Shown one piece after another: positions 53,012-64,000 of a DNA stretch of 64,000 nt; the stretch's first letter is position 1, and each line of letters opens with the position of its first letter. The notes beneath the pieces were generated by a model. The model saw only the letters and a program-made list of their open reading frames with translations, ran no database searches and was not told the DNA's origin. Source of the DNA: an uncultured Thermoleophilia bacterium (GTDB lineage: Bacteria > Actinomycetota > Thermoleophilia > Miltoncostaeales > Miltoncostaeaceae). The stretch spans positions 1 to 64,000 of the forward strand of contig CALIKX010000047.1 in assembly GCA_938017905.1 (NCBI GenBank), given 5' to 3'. Made by a program: the position numbers and the translations under genes.

Positions 53012-54372
53012 AGCTGCTCGTCGCCAACCGCGGGGAGATCGCGGTCCGTGTCATCCGCACCGCGCGCGAGCTGGGCATCCCGACCGTGGCCGTCTACTCG
53101 ACGGCCGATGCCCAGACGCCCGCCGTGGAGATGGCCGATGAGGCCGTGTGCATCGGGCCCCCGCCGGCCCGGGAGTCCTATCTGGACGTGCGCAATGTGA
53201 TCGGCGCCGCTGAGGTGACCGGCTGCGATGCCGTTCACCCCGGGTACGGATTCCTCTCCGAGAATCCTGAGTTCGCCACCGAGTGCGCGCGCAACGGCAT
53301 CCGCTTCGTGGGGCCGGCCCCCGAGGTGATGCAGCGCATGGGCGACAAGATCGAAGCCAAGCGCGCTGCTGTCGAGGCGGGTCTGCCGGTGCTGGGCGGA
53401 TCCGATGGTCCGGTGACCGACCTGGAGATCGCCCGCGCCGCTGCGGAGAGCGCGGGCTATCCCGTCCTCCTCAAGGCCTCGGCCGGCGGCGGCGGGCGCG
53501 GCATGCGCCGCGTGGAGGGTCCGGATGAACTTGACCGCGCGTTCGAGAACGCCGCGCAGGAGGCCCTGGCGGCGTTCGGCGATGGCTCCCTCTACGTGGA
53601 GAAGCTGCTCGAGGGCGCGCGCCACGTGGAGGTGCAGGTGCTGGCCGACGGCCTGGGTGGCGTGCTCATCGTGGGCGACCGCGAGTGTTCGATCCAGCGT
53701 CGTCACCAGAAGGTGGTGGAGGAGGGCCCTGCGCCCAACCTGCTGGACAGCACCCGTGAGGGGCTGCATGCCGCGGCGGAGCGCGCCTGCCGCGCGTGGG
53801 GGTACAAGTCGGCCGGCACGCTGGAGTTCCTCGTGGACGCCGCGGGCGACTTCTACTTCCTCGAGCTGAACGCCCGCCTGCAGGTGGAGCACCCGGTCAC
53901 CGAACTGGTGAGCGGCATGGACATCGTCGCCGAGCAGCTGCGCATCGCCGATGGGCAGGTGCTGTCGCGCACGGGGCGCATCGCGCCGAACGGCCACGCC
54001 ATCGAGTGCCGTGTGAACGCGGAGGATCCGGCGTTCGACTTCCGGCCCGCGGCCGGCCGCCTGGGCACGTTCCATCTGGCCGCCGGTCCCGGCGTGCGCG
54101 TGGACACGTTCTGCCGCAGCGGCGGCTACGTGCCCCCGTACTACGACTCGCTCATCGCGAAGCTGTGCGTGTGGGCGCCCGACCGTCCCCGTGCCGTCGC
54201 GCGGATGCGGCGCGCACTGGGCGAGAGCGTGGTGGAGGGGGTTCCGACGACGCTGCCGCTGCTCGAGGAGATCTCGCAGGAGGAGGTCTTCATATCGGGC
54301 CGTTACACCACCTCATACCTGGTGGAGCGCGCCGCCCACCTGCCGTCGCTCGGCGGTGGGGGCGGCCGGTGA
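53008..54372 (+). CDS. accC: Biotin carboxylase
   Basis: 454 aa from GTG 53008. [55 protein letters not shown], the ATP-grasp glycine loop [55 protein letters not shown] and [12 protein letters not shown]. Carboxylates the biotin of the AccB fusion just upstream; GTGA overlap suggests coupled synthesis. Carboxyltransferase AccA/AccD genes are elsewhere. Confidence 0.97.
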   Translation: MKLLVANRGEIAVRVIRTARELGIPTVAVYSTADAQTPAVEMADEAVCIGPPPARESYLDVRNVIGAAEVTGCDAVHPGYGFLSENPEFATECARNGIRFVGPAPEVMQRMGDKIEAKRAAVEAGLPVLGGSDGPVTDLEIARAAAESAGYPVLLKASAGGGGRGMRRVEGPDELDRAFENAAQEALAAFGDGSLYVEKLLEGARHVEVQVLADGLGGVLIVGDRECSIQRRHQKVVEEGPAPNLLDSTREGLHAAAERACRAWGYKSAGTLEFLVDAAGDFYFLELNARLQVEHPVTELVSGMDIVAEQLRIADGQVLSRTGRIAPNGHAIECRVNAEDPAFDFRPAAGRLGTFHLAAGPGVRVDTFCRSGGYVPPYYDSLIAKLCVWAPDRPRAVARMRRALGESVVEGVPTTLPLLEEISQEEVFISGRYTTSYLVERAAHLPSLGGGGGR

Positions 54373-54788
54373 TGTCCTCCGCGGTGTCGCGCCGTGAGGC
54401 GCGACGGCAGGCAGTCGTCCTCCTGTACCAGCGCGATGTCACGGGGCTGCCCGTGCCCGAGCTGGTGGAGAACGCCCTGCGGGCGGGCGAGCACGCGGAC
54501 GACCCTTTCACGCGTGGCCTGGTGGCAGGCGTGGAGGCCGACCTGGACGCATTGGACGCCCGGGTCTCCGCGGCGGCGACGGGGTGGAGCGCGGACCGGA
54601 TCGCGCCCCTCGAGCGCAACATCCTGCGCGTGGCTGCCTACGAGATTCACGCCGGTGAGGTGCCGGTCCCGGTCGTGATCGACGAGGCCGTCGAGATGGC
54701 GAAGAAGTGGTGCGGCGCAGAGGCCCCGGGCTTCGTGAACGGCGTGCTCGGGCGCATCGCGCGCGAGCAGGCGGGGGAGGCGGCATGA
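54372..54788 (+). CDS. nusB: Transcription antitermination factor NusB
   Basis: 138 aa from ATG 54372 (1-bp overlap with the accC stop); GTG 54369, giving a GTGA overlap, is equally possible. All-helical NusB: SRREARRQAVVLLYQRD, ATGWSADRIAPLERNILRVA, AAYEIHAGEVPVPVVIDEAV, EMAKKWCGAEAPGFVNGVLG. Binds boxA RNA with NusE/S10 for rRNA antitermination. Its position after accBC is typical. Confidence 0.95.
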   Translation: MSSAVSRREARRQAVVLLYQRDVTGLPVPELVENALRAGEHADDPFTRGLVAGVEADLDALDARVSAAATGWSADRIAPLERNILRVAAYEIHAGEVPVPVVIDEAVEMAKKWCGAEAPGFVNGVLGRIAREQAGEAA

Positions 54789-55048
54789 GCGCCCGCGAGG
54801 AACTGGAGCGCGCGACACGCCGGCTGGAGGAACTCGCGCAGCGCATTGCCGACGCCGCCGGGCGGCCGGCATCCGAGGTGGAGGAACTCGCGCGCCAGGC
54901 ATCGGACCTCTCCGCCGCGGTCGCGGGCATCATCCCGCGCGCAATCGCCGAGGCCGAGGAGGATGCGCGACGTGATGTGCCGCGCATCGGCGATCCGGCC
55001 GAGCCGGCGTTCGTGCCCGACGGCCTGTCGGAGGACGAGCCGGCCTAG
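54785..55048 (+). CDS. Small coiled-coil protein of unknown function
   Basis: 87 aa, MSAREELERATRRLEELAQR onward. The first 70 residues are Ala/Glu/Arg heptads (EVEELARQASDLSAAVAGII), then an acidic Pro-rich tail. ATGA overlap with nusB and CTAG overlap with budA. It has loose similarity in style to XseB but lacks its conserved motif. Last gene of the aroC operon. Confidence 0.65.
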   Translation: MSAREELERATRRLEELAQRIADAAGRPASEVEELARQASDLSAAVAGIIPRAIAEAEEDARRDVPRIGDPAEPAFVPDGLSEDEPA

Positions 55049-55824
55049 TCGCCGTGGCGCGTCTCGGCGCGCTCGATGCCGGCCCTCATGGCGGCATCCG
55101 CCGTACGGAGTTCCACTCCGGGCGGGAGTTCCACGTGCACCTCGTCCGCGGCGTCGAGCCATGCGGCACCGTCCGCGATGTCGGCCACCAGCACGTGGCC
55201 GCCGGTGGAGGCATCGCGGGCCATGGCATGCAGGTGCCACCCCGGCACCTCGAGCCCGGCGGCCTGCGCGGGGAAGCGGAAGCCCACCACGATCGCCTCG
55301 ACATCGGTGACATCCCACTCCACCTGCCGCTGCACCACCTCGTCGAGCGGTGGATATGGGGGGTGCTGCCGGGGCACGCTGCGCAGGCGCAGGCGGTCGA
55401 AGCGCCCCTCCATGCGCACCGCGGACACCGTCGCGGGCGCGAGAGCATCGAGCCGCGCCAGGAGGGCCTCGTGGGGGAGTGCCCGGAGGGGCGTGGGGGC
55501 ACCGGGTGAGAACGGGGTGACGACGGCGAATGGCGTGGTGGTCGCGGGGTCGACCGGCGCAAGCGTGCCGTCGACACGACCCACCCGTGCGACGCCGTCC
55601 ACCACGATCAACTCGCCATCCAGCCCGCACAGCGTCCCGAGTCCGAGATCGCCGTGGGCGAGTACCTCCCCGACGGTCATGTCGCCGTCGTACCGGGCGT
55701 CCATGAGGGCGGTGACGGTGGACGTCTGGAACAAATGATGGGCACCTGCGAGGTCCGCGGAGGCGCCGCGCCGGTCCTCCGCGACGATGTGCAGGGCCCG
55801 GACCAGATCGGGATCGATCGCCAT
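55045..55824 (-). CDS. budA: Alpha-acetolactate decarboxylase
   Basis: 259 aa. Clear family signatures: LFQTSTVTALMDARYDGDMT, VGEVLAHGDLGLGTLCGLDG, ELIVVDG, and the zinc His cluster in GWHLHAMARDASTGGHVL with a further conserved Glu/Arg region. Converts (S)-acetolactate to acetoin, either as overflow metabolism or to drain excess acetolactate from branched-chain amino-acid synthesis. No acetolactate synthase or butanediol dehydrogenase is nearby. CACACT 7 nt before the ATG is a weak -10 match. Confidence 0.9.
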   Translation of the reverse strand: MAIDPDLVRALHIVAEDRRGASADLAGAHHLFQTSTVTALMDARYDGDMTVGEVLAHGDLGLGTLCGLDGELIVVDGVARVGRVDGTLAPVDPATTTPFAVVTPFSPGAPTPLRALPHEALLARLDALAPATVSAVRMEGRFDRLRLRSVPRQHPPYPPLDEVVQRQVEWDVTDVEAIVVGFRFPAQAAGLEVPGWHLHAMARDASTGGHVLVADIADGAAWLDAADEVHVELPPGVELRTADAAMRAGIERAETRHGD

Positions 55825-55883
55825 GTCCTGCAGTGTGCCCGCTCGCGGCCCGGATCCGCCGCGGCCGCCGTATCATCGGAGGC
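55825..55883. promoter_or_regulatory. Divergent spacer budA / dxs
   Basis: 59 bp. The dxs side has TATCAT (55871-55876), 7 nt from GTG 55884, which decides that start over ATG 55896: GGAGG at 55878-55882 is too close to the GTG and too far from the ATG to act as Shine-Dalgarno. The budA side has only CACACT. Confidence 0.5.
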
Positions 55884-57779
55884 GTGGACGACACGATGCG
55901 TGACTACCCACTGCTCGCCGGCCTCGAGGGCCCGGCACCCCTCCGCGACATGGACGCCGAGCAACTTGAGGCACTCGCCGGTGAGATGCGGCGGGCGATC
56001 ATCGACACGGTATCGCGCACGGGTGGTCACCTGGGGTCCAGCCTCGGCACGGTGGAGCTGAGCATCGCGCTGCACGCGGAGCTCGAGTCCCCGCGTGACC
56101 GCATCCTCTGGGACGTGGGGCACCAGGCCTACGGGCACAAGCTCCTGACCGGGCGCCTCGGCGACTTCGCGACGCTGCGGCAGTACGAGGGCATGTCCGG
56201 GTTCCTCCGCCGCGAGGAGAGCGCGCACGACGTGATGGGCGCCGGGCACGCCAGCACCAGCATCTCCTACGCCGTCGGGCTGGCCGAGGCCATGCGCGTC
56301 ACCGGCAGGCGCGACCGCCGCATCGTCTCGGTGATCGGCGACGGCGCGATGACCGGCGGCATGGCATACGAGGCCATGAACCAGGCCGGCCACCTGGGCT
56401 CCCCCCTCACGGTGGTGCTGAACGACAACGGCATGAGCATCTCGCAGAACGTCGGGGCCGTGGCCGGGGCGCTGCAGAAGGCGCGGCTCGACCCCACGCT
56501 CACGCGTGTGCGCACCGAGATCGAGCGCGGCCTCGGGAGGATCCCGGGGATGCACGACCTCGGCAACTCGCTGTCCAATGCCACCAAGGCCCTGTTCGTG
56601 CCGGGCCAGCTCTTCGAGGCCCTCGGGTTCGCGTACATCGGGCCCATCGATGGCCACGACATCCGGGCCATCCGGCGTGCGCTGCAGCGGACGGCCGATT
56701 CCGACAGGCCGGTCCTCCTGCACGTGCACACCGACAAGGGGCGCGGCTACGGTCCGGCCGAGGAGGACGGCGAGGCGATGCATGGCTCCGGGCCCTTCGC
56801 CGTGGAGAGCGGGCGCGCGGCGCGACCCGCACCGCCGGGCCCGCCCTCCTATACCGAGGTGTTCGGGACGTCGCTGGTGCGCGAGGCGGAGGCCGATCCA
56901 CGGGTGGTGGGCATCACCGCCGCCATGCTGAAGGGCACGGGCATCAACCACATGCTCGCGCGCTTCCCGGAGCGCACGTACGACGTGGGAATCGCCGAGC
57001 AGCACGGCGTGGTATTCGCCGGCGGCCTCGCGATCGCCGGGTACCGCCCGGTCTGCGCGATCTACTCGACCTTCCTGCAGCGCGCGTTCGACCCCATCGT
57101 CCATGACATCGCCCTTCAGGGGCTGCCCGTGGTGTTCGCCATCGATCGCGGTGGCCTGGTCGGGGACGACGGCCCAACCCATCACGGCGTGTTCGACATC
57201 GCCTACCTGCGGCCCATCCCCGGCATGGTGCTGATGGCGCCGATGGACGAGGCGGAGCTCGTGCACATGCTCCACACCGCCCTCGCCATCGATGGTCCAT
57301 CGGCAATCCGCTATCCGCGTGGGGCCGGGACCGGCGTGGCGCTCCCGGCGCGGCCCGAGGCCCTGGAGGTGGGACGCGGCGAGGTCCTCGCGGAGGGTTC
57401 CCGCGTGGCCATGGTGGGGTACGGCTACGGCGTGCAGGTGGGACTGGACGCAGCCGGCATCGTCTCCGAGGCGCTCGGCGTACGGCCCACGGTGGTGAAC
57501 GCGCGCTTTGCGAAGCCGCTTGACGTCGAACTGCTGGAGGACCTCGCGCGCACGCACGAGGTGGTGGTGACCATCGAGGACCACGTCCTCGAGGGCGGCT
57601 TCGGCAGCGCGGTCCGCGAGGCAATCGGGGGGATCGGTGCCCATCTGGTGCACGTCGGCATCCCGGACCGGTTCATCCAGCACGGGCGCCGCGACCTGCT
57701 GCTGGCCGAGGCCGGGGTGACGCCGTCCGCCGCCGCCCAGGCGGCACTCGCGGCCACCGGCGCGCATCTGGCGCACTGA
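55884..57779 (+). CDS. dxs: 1-deoxy-D-xylulose-5-phosphate synthase
   Basis: 631 aa from GTG 55884 (leaderless TATCAT upstream; ATG 55896 is the alternative). TPP-enzyme motifs: SRTGGHLGSSLGTVELSIAL, WDVGHQAYGHKLLTGR, GAGHASTSISYAVGLAEAM, VIGDGAMTGGMAYEAMN with VLNDNGMSIS (GDG...N TPP/Mg site), GPIDGHD, HTDKGRGYGPAE, the pyrimidine domain with DVGIAEQH, and the C-terminal VTIEDHVLEGGFGS. Entry enzyme of the MEP isoprenoid pathway; isoprenoids also feed the menaquinone side chain. Confidence 0.96.
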   Translation: MDDTMRDYPLLAGLEGPAPLRDMDAEQLEALAGEMRRAIIDTVSRTGGHLGSSLGTVELSIALHAELESPRDRILWDVGHQAYGHKLLTGRLGDFATLRQYEGMSGFLRREESAHDVMGAGHASTSISYAVGLAEAMRVTGRRDRRIVSVIGDGAMTGGMAYEAMNQAGHLGSPLTVVLNDNGMSISQNVGAVAGALQKARLDPTLTRVRTEIERGLGRIPGMHDLGNSLSNATKALFVPGQLFEALGFAYIGPIDGHDIRAIRRALQRTADSDRPVLLHVHTDKGRGYGPAEEDGEAMHGSGPFAVESGRAARPAPPGPPSYTEVFGTSLVREAEADPRVVGITAAMLKGTGINHMLARFPERTYDVGIAEQHGVVFAGGLAIAGYRPVCAIYSTFLQRAFDPIVHDIALQGLPVVFAIDRGGLVGDDGPTHHGVFDIAYLRPIPGMVLMAPMDEAELVHMLHTALAIDGPSAIRYPRGAGTGVALPARPEALEVGRGEVLAEGSRVAMVGYGYGVQVGLDAAGIVSEALGVRPTVVNARFAKPLDVELLEDLARTHEVVVTIEDHVLEGGFGSAVREAIGGIGAHLVHVGIPDRFIQHGRRDLLLAEAGVTPSAAAQAALAATGAHLAH

Positions 57780-57829
57780 CGCGCGCCTGCGCGCCTGCGG
57801 CATGACGGCCCGCGGCTAGCATCCCCGGC

Positions 57830-58627
57830 GTGGCGCGCCAGCGACTCGACGCCGCGCTGGTGGAGCGCGGCCTGTTCCCCTCCCGCGCACGCGCGCAGGC
57901 GGCGGTGATGGCCGGGCGCGTGCGGGTGGATGGCCGCGCCGACGTGAAGCCCGGGCTCCAGGTGGCCGACGACGCGGACGTGCAGGTGGACGCCGGCCCC
58001 GAGTTCGCATCGCGTGGCGGGCTCAAGCTGAGCCATGCGCTCGACCGTCTGGGCGTGGACGTGGCGGGCGCCCACGCCGTGGATGTCGGCGCTTCGACCG
58101 GGGGCTTCACCGATGTGCTCCTCCAACGGGGCGCGGCCGACGTGATCGCCGTCGATGTCGGATACGGGCAACTTGCATGGGCACTGCGCGAAGACCCCCG
58201 CGTGGACGTACTGGACCGCACGAACGCCCGGTCGCTCGAGCCCGCCATGCTGCCCCGCACGCCCGACCTGGCCGTGATGGACGTGTCGTTCATCTCGTCG
58301 TCGCTCGTGTGGCCGGCGGTGGCGCGCTGCCTCGCTCCCGCGTACCGTGCCCTCGTGATGGTGAAGCCGCAGTTCGAGGTGGGCCGCGAGGGCGTGGGCT
58401 CCGGGGGCGTTGTGCGCGATCCCGCGCTGCGCCGCGACGCCGTGCGCGGGGTGGCGGTGGCGCTGGAGGCCACGGGGGCCCGTATCGCCGGCGCCGCCGA
58501 CAGCGGCACGCCCGGACCGAAGGGCAACCGCGAGGTGTTCCTGCTGGCGCACGGCCCCGGGTTTCCCGATCCCGGGGTGGACGTGCAGGCCGTCGTGGAT
58601 GCGGCCGTCGCCGAGGGCGCGGGATGA
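57830..58627 (+). CDS. tlyA: TlyA family rRNA 2'-O-methyltransferase
   Basis: 265 aa from GTG 57830 (TAGCAT 57817-57822, 7 nt upstream). N-terminal S4 RNA-binding domain (RLDAALVERGLFPSRARAQA, VRVDGR) and an FtsJ-like methyltransferase: ASRGGLKLSHALD, AVDVGASTGGFTDVLLQRGA, LAVMDVSFISSSLVWPAV, MVKPQFEVGREGVGSGGVVR. In mycobacteria TlyA methylates 16S C1409 and 23S C1920 and determines capreomycin sensitivity. ATGA overlap with nadK. Confidence 0.93.
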   Translation: MARQRLDAALVERGLFPSRARAQAAVMAGRVRVDGRADVKPGLQVADDADVQVDAGPEFASRGGLKLSHALDRLGVDVAGAHAVDVGASTGGFTDVLLQRGAADVIAVDVGYGQLAWALREDPRVDVLDRTNARSLEPAMLPRTPDLAVMDVSFISSSLVWPAVARCLAPAYRALVMVKPQFEVGREGVGSGGVVRDPALRRDAVRGVAVALEATGARIAGAADSGTPGPKGNREVFLLAHGPGFPDPGVDVQAVVDAAVAEGAG

Positions 58628-59514
58628 CCCCCCCGCATACCCCGATCTCCGAGGAGGCCGGCACCCGCGCCGAACGCGTGCTCATCCTCACGCACGGCGC
58701 TGCCGAGGTGACCGCGGGGGTCATGCCCACGCTGCTGTCGATCCTCGATGCGCGCGGCGTGGAGGTGGCCGCCACGGCCGAGGAGGCGGCGAAGCACCCG
58801 GCCCTGGCGGAGCGGGCCATCATCGAGCCCACGGACCTGCGCCCGGGCGGGGTGGACCTGGTGCTGGTGCTGGGCGGCGACGGCAGCATTCTGCGGGCGC
58901 TGTCCCGTGAGGCCACCACCGGCGCACCCGTGCTGGGGGTCAACTACGGGCGCGTGGGGTTCCTGGCCACCATCGAGCAGTCCGACCTGGAGCGCGGGCT
59001 GGGTCGCGCACTGGATGGCGGCTACGTGACGCTGGGTCTGCCGTCGCTCAAGGCCGAGTGGAGCGAGGGAACGCTGCAGGCGGTGAACGACCTGGCATTC
59101 CTGCGCGGTGGCGAGTCGCGCCTGGCCGACCTGTCGTACAGCGTGTCCGGCGAGCCGGTGGCCACGGTGCGGTGCGATGGCCTGATCTGCTCCACGCCGG
59201 TCGGTTCGACCGCCTACAACCTCGCCGCCGGCGGCCCCACGGTGTCGTGGCGGGTGAAGTGCTTCGTGCTGTCGTTCATCGCAGCCCACCACCTCGACAC
59301 CCGACCGCTGATCCTCGCCGCGGATGAGCGGCTCACCGTGACCAACTCCGCGATCGTGGGTGATTGCGACGTGCTGGCCGACGGCGTGCGCATCGCGGCT
59401 CTCCCGCCCGGACGGTCGATAACCGTGGGCCTCGGGGGCGAGGAGGTCCACCTCGCGATCTTCCCCGAGTCGTCGTTCTTCCGCCGGTACCGGGAGAAGT
59501 TCGGGCGCCCATGA
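58624..59514 (+). CDS. nadK: NAD kinase
   Basis: 296 aa. GGDG motif in LVLVLGGDGSILRALSREA, then VNYGRVGFLATIE, VNDLAFLRG, DGLICSTPVGSTAYNLAAGG and DGVRIAALPPG. Phosphorylates NAD to NADP. The tlyA-nadK-recN order is conserved in many Gram-positive bacteria. The region SWRVKCFVLSFIAAHHLDTR stands in place of the more usual LTPIxPHSL segment. Confidence 0.94.
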   Translation: MTPPHTPISEEAGTRAERVLILTHGAAEVTAGVMPTLLSILDARGVEVAATAEEAAKHPALAERAIIEPTDLRPGGVDLVLVLGGDGSILRALSREATTGAPVLGVNYGRVGFLATIEQSDLERGLGRALDGGYVTLGLPSLKAEWSEGTLQAVNDLAFLRGGESRLADLSYSVSGEPVATVRCDGLICSTPVGSTAYNLAAGGPTVSWRVKCFVLSFIAAHHLDTRPLILAADERLTVTNSAIVGDCDVLADGVRIAALPPGRSITVGLGGEEVHLAIFPESSFFRRYREKFGRP

Positions 59515-59533
59515 ACCCGGGGGCCCAGCCGGC

Positions 59534-61228
59534 GTGATCCGCGAGATCGAGATCCGGGACCTGGTGGTGATCGAGCGGGCGCACATCGAGCCCGCGCCGG
59601 GGCTGACGGCCATCACGGGTGAGACGGGGGCGGGCAAGACCGTGGTGGCACAGGCGCTGGGCCTGCTGGCCGGTGCGCAGGCCGACCCGCGCGCAGTGCG
59701 GCCGGGGGCGCCGCACGCCCTGGTGCAGGCCGTCATCGCGGTGCCCGACGGCTTCTGGGATGCGCTGGATGAGGACGACCCGGCCCTGCAGGTGCGCGAG
59801 CTCGCGGACGACCCCCGCGAGGTCGTGGTGGCCCGGAGGGTGCCCGCCGAGGGCCGGGCGCGGGCACTGGTGGACGGCCAGGTGGCCTCCCGCGATGGCG
59901 TGGCGGCATTCGTGACGGCACTGGTGAGGTTCTCGGGTCAGCACGACCAGCGGCGGCTGGTCGGCCCGGCGGCCCAGTTGGCCGTCCTCGATGCCTTCGC
60001 CGGCGCCGAGGCCGTGTCCGCCGCCGCCCGTCTTGCTGCCCTGCGGCGCGACCTGGCCGTGCTCACGCGCCGGGTGGAGGATGCCCGTGCCGGCCGCGAG
60101 CGCGCGGAGGCCGAGCGCGGTGCATTGGAGGCGCTCGTGGCCGACGTCGACGAGGTCGCACCCGATCCCGCCGAGGAGCAGGCGCTCCGCACGGAACGCG
60201 AGCGGCTGGTGCATGCGGGGCGCCTCGCCGAGGTCGCCGCCCTCGCCATCGCGCTGCTGGACGGCGATGGGGCGGGGGAGGGCGGCGCGGTCACCGCCGC
60301 CGGCCGCGCCATGCGGGCGGTGGGGGACGCCGCGGAGCTGGATCCCTCCCTGGATGCGGTACGTGACGACCTCGCCGCGGGAGAGGCGGCCCTGCAGGAG
60401 GCCCTCATCGGGGTGCGCCGCTATGCCGACGACCTGGGCGCCGAGCCGGGCCGGCTCGAGTGGGTGGAGGAGCGGCTGGAGAAGTACTCCACGCTGTCGC
60501 GCCGGTACGGGCCGGGCACCGACGAGGTGCTGCGCCGGGCTGCCGCCGCCCGGGACGCCCTGGCGGCGCTCACGGCGGGCGATGCCGGTGGCGACGGCCT
60601 GGCGGCCGAACGCGACGCCCTGGCGCGTGATGGCGCGGAACTCGCCGCCGTGCTGCACGGGCTGCGCGCGGCGGCCGCGCCGCGCCTGGCGTCCCGCGTG
60701 CAGGAGGAGCTCGCCGACCTCGCCATGCCGGGCGCGGCGCTGCGCATGGAGGTGCATGCCGACGGGGCGGAGGTGCCGCGCGACCGGGTGACCCTGATGA
60801 TGCGGGCGAACCCCGGGCTGCCCGAGGCCCCGCTGGCCGAGGCCGCATCGGGCGGTGAGTTGTCGCGGGTGCTCCTGGCACTGCATCGCGTCGCCGCAGC
60901 CGCGGAGCCCGGCGTTGCATGGGTGTTCGACGAGGTGGATGCGGGGATCGGCGGCGTCACCGCATCGGCGGTCGGCGCGCGCCTCGCCGACATGGCGATG
61001 GGGCGCCAGGTGGTGGTGATCACGCACCTCCCACAGGTGGCGGCCGCGGCGGACCGCCACTACCGGCTCGTGAAGGGGACGGCGGAGGACGGGCGCGCGA
61101 TCACCACCATCGAGGCCGTGGAGGGCGAGGCGCTCGTGGATGAGATGTGCCGCATGCTCGGCGCCGAACCCACCGATGGCGCCGCACGCGCCCACGCGGC
61201 GGAACTCCTCGCGCGGCGCGCGGGGTAG
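59534..61228 (+). CDS. recN: DNA repair protein RecN
   Basis: 564 aa from GTG 59534. SMC-like ATPase: IREIEIRDLVVIERAHIEPA, Walker A GETGAGKTVVAQALGLL, RFSGQHDQRRL, two coiled coils (about 150-230 and 280-400), signature AASGGELSRVLLALHR, Walker B VFDEVDAGIGG and ITHLPQVAA. Acts early in double-strand-break repair. A shortened coiled coil compared with long RecN forms. Nineteen bp after nadK. Confidence 0.95.
   Translation: MIREIEIRDLVVIERAHIEPAPGLTAITGETGAGKTVVAQALGLLAGAQADPRAVRPGAPHALVQAVIAVPDGFWDALDEDDPALQVRELADDPREVVVARRVPAEGRARALVDGQVASRDGVAAFVTALVRFSGQHDQRRLVGPAAQLAVLDAFAGAEAVSAAARLAALRRDLAVLTRRVEDARAGRERAEAERGALEALVADVDEVAPDPAEEQALRTERERLVHAGRLAEVAALAIALLDGDGAGEGGAVTAAGRAMRAVGDAAELDPSLDAVRDDLAAGEAALQEALIGVRRYADDLGAEPGRLEWVEERLEKYSTLSRRYGPGTDEVLRRAAAARDALAALTAGDAGGDGLAAERDALARDGAELAAVLHGLRAAAAPRLASRVQEELADLAMPGAALRMEVHADGAEVPRDRVTLMMRANPGLPEAPLAEAASGGELSRVLLALHRVAAAAEPGVAWVFDEVDAGIGGVTASAVGARLADMAMGRQVVVITHLPQVAAAADRHYRLVKGTAEDGRAITTIEAVEGEALVDEMCRMLGAEPTDGAARAHAAELLARRAG

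Positions 61229-64000
<2,772 letters not shown>

Noticed and set aside
54785-55048. Exonuclease VII small subunit (XseB)
   Set aside because: Similar size and helical style, but the conserved XseB core (FEEALARLEEIV type) is absent and no xseA is nearby.
55896-55898. ATG 55896 as dxs start
   Set aside because: Possible, but GTG 55884 fits the TATCAT leaderless spacing seen at many other genes.
55677-59736. Minus-strand open frames of 708 and 687 codons opposite dxs, tlyA and nadK
   Set aside because: Antisense to firmly identified genes; composition is that of complement codons in GC-rich DNA.

Overview
The window is 64 kb of very GC-rich, gene-dense bacterial chromosome (roughly 70% G+C judged by eye; most spacers are under 100 bp). 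The gene families suggest a deep-branching, Gram-positive-type actinobacterium, plausibly of the Thermoleophilia/Solirubrobacterales kind. The markers are a fused PafB-PafC regulator, futalosine-route menaquinone synthesis (mqnE), ergothioneine synthesis (egtB, egtD), TlyA, a LytR C-terminal-domain protein, a VKOR/DsbA disulfide pair, and the block aroC-aroK-aroB-aroQ-pepP-efp-accB-accC-nusB followed by dxs-tlyA-nadK-recN-pyrG. The taxonomic assignment is inference. I see no transposase, integrase, phage gene, CRISPR array or rRNA. There is one tRNA gene (Asn, anticodon GTT).

Layout. 1-9.1 kb: end of a ComM-like gene, dprA, pafBC, a nuclease lipoprotein, a CoA-type Nudix hydrolase, a degenerate aldo/keto reductase, a small HTH regulator, a DUF1802 protein and mqnE. 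9.1-13.6 kb (minus): corA-HIT-manB-ferredoxin-ABC ATPase-permease, tightly packed. 13.7-19.7 kb: trpF-trpB-trpA, then a polysaccharide deacetylase, a LytR_C protein and a PEP-mutase family enzyme. 19.7-28.9 kb: short, mostly convergent or divergent units (PLDc_N/SHOCT, OsmC, tRNA-Asn, methyltransferase, PepF, PHP, SUI1, Ppx/GppA-HD, an alarmone-hydrolase-like HD protein, RNase D). 28.9-38.4 kb: ABC-F and a Crp-type regulator facing egtB-egtD, then gltB. 38.5-46.4 kb: rhomboid, M42 peptidase, quinone oxidoreductase, a wall-hydrolase-like protein, VKOR-DsbA, RNase HI, prepilin peptidase and a DNA glycosylase. 46.4-64 kb: two housekeeping operons (shikimate/EF-P/acetyl-CoA carboxylase/NusB, and dxs to an M20 peptidase that runs off the end).

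Two architectural habits run through the window. First, at least 26 genes that begin a transcript have a TANNNT hexamer ending 6-10 nt before the start codon and mostly no Shine-Dalgarno sequence, which points to leaderless mRNAs. Genes that do have a leader carry clear Shine-Dalgarno sequences. At two divergent pairs (rnd/ABC-F and PHP/SUI1) the two -10 hexamers overlap in one palindrome. Second, 8 of 13 convergent protein-gene pairs overlap by exactly the four bases CTAG, which supplies a TAG stop to each strand. Genes on the same strand usually overlap as ATGA or GTGA.

The most unusual protein is the AccB biotin carrier. It is fused behind about 450 residues that look like a pyruvate-carboxylase/oxaloacetate-decarboxylase carboxyltransferase in which three of the four metal ligands are gone. 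Other apparently degenerate proteins are the aldo/keto reductase (catalytic Tyr and Lys replaced), the ABC ATPase (no LSGGQ, no H-switch) and an M23-like domain without zinc ligands.
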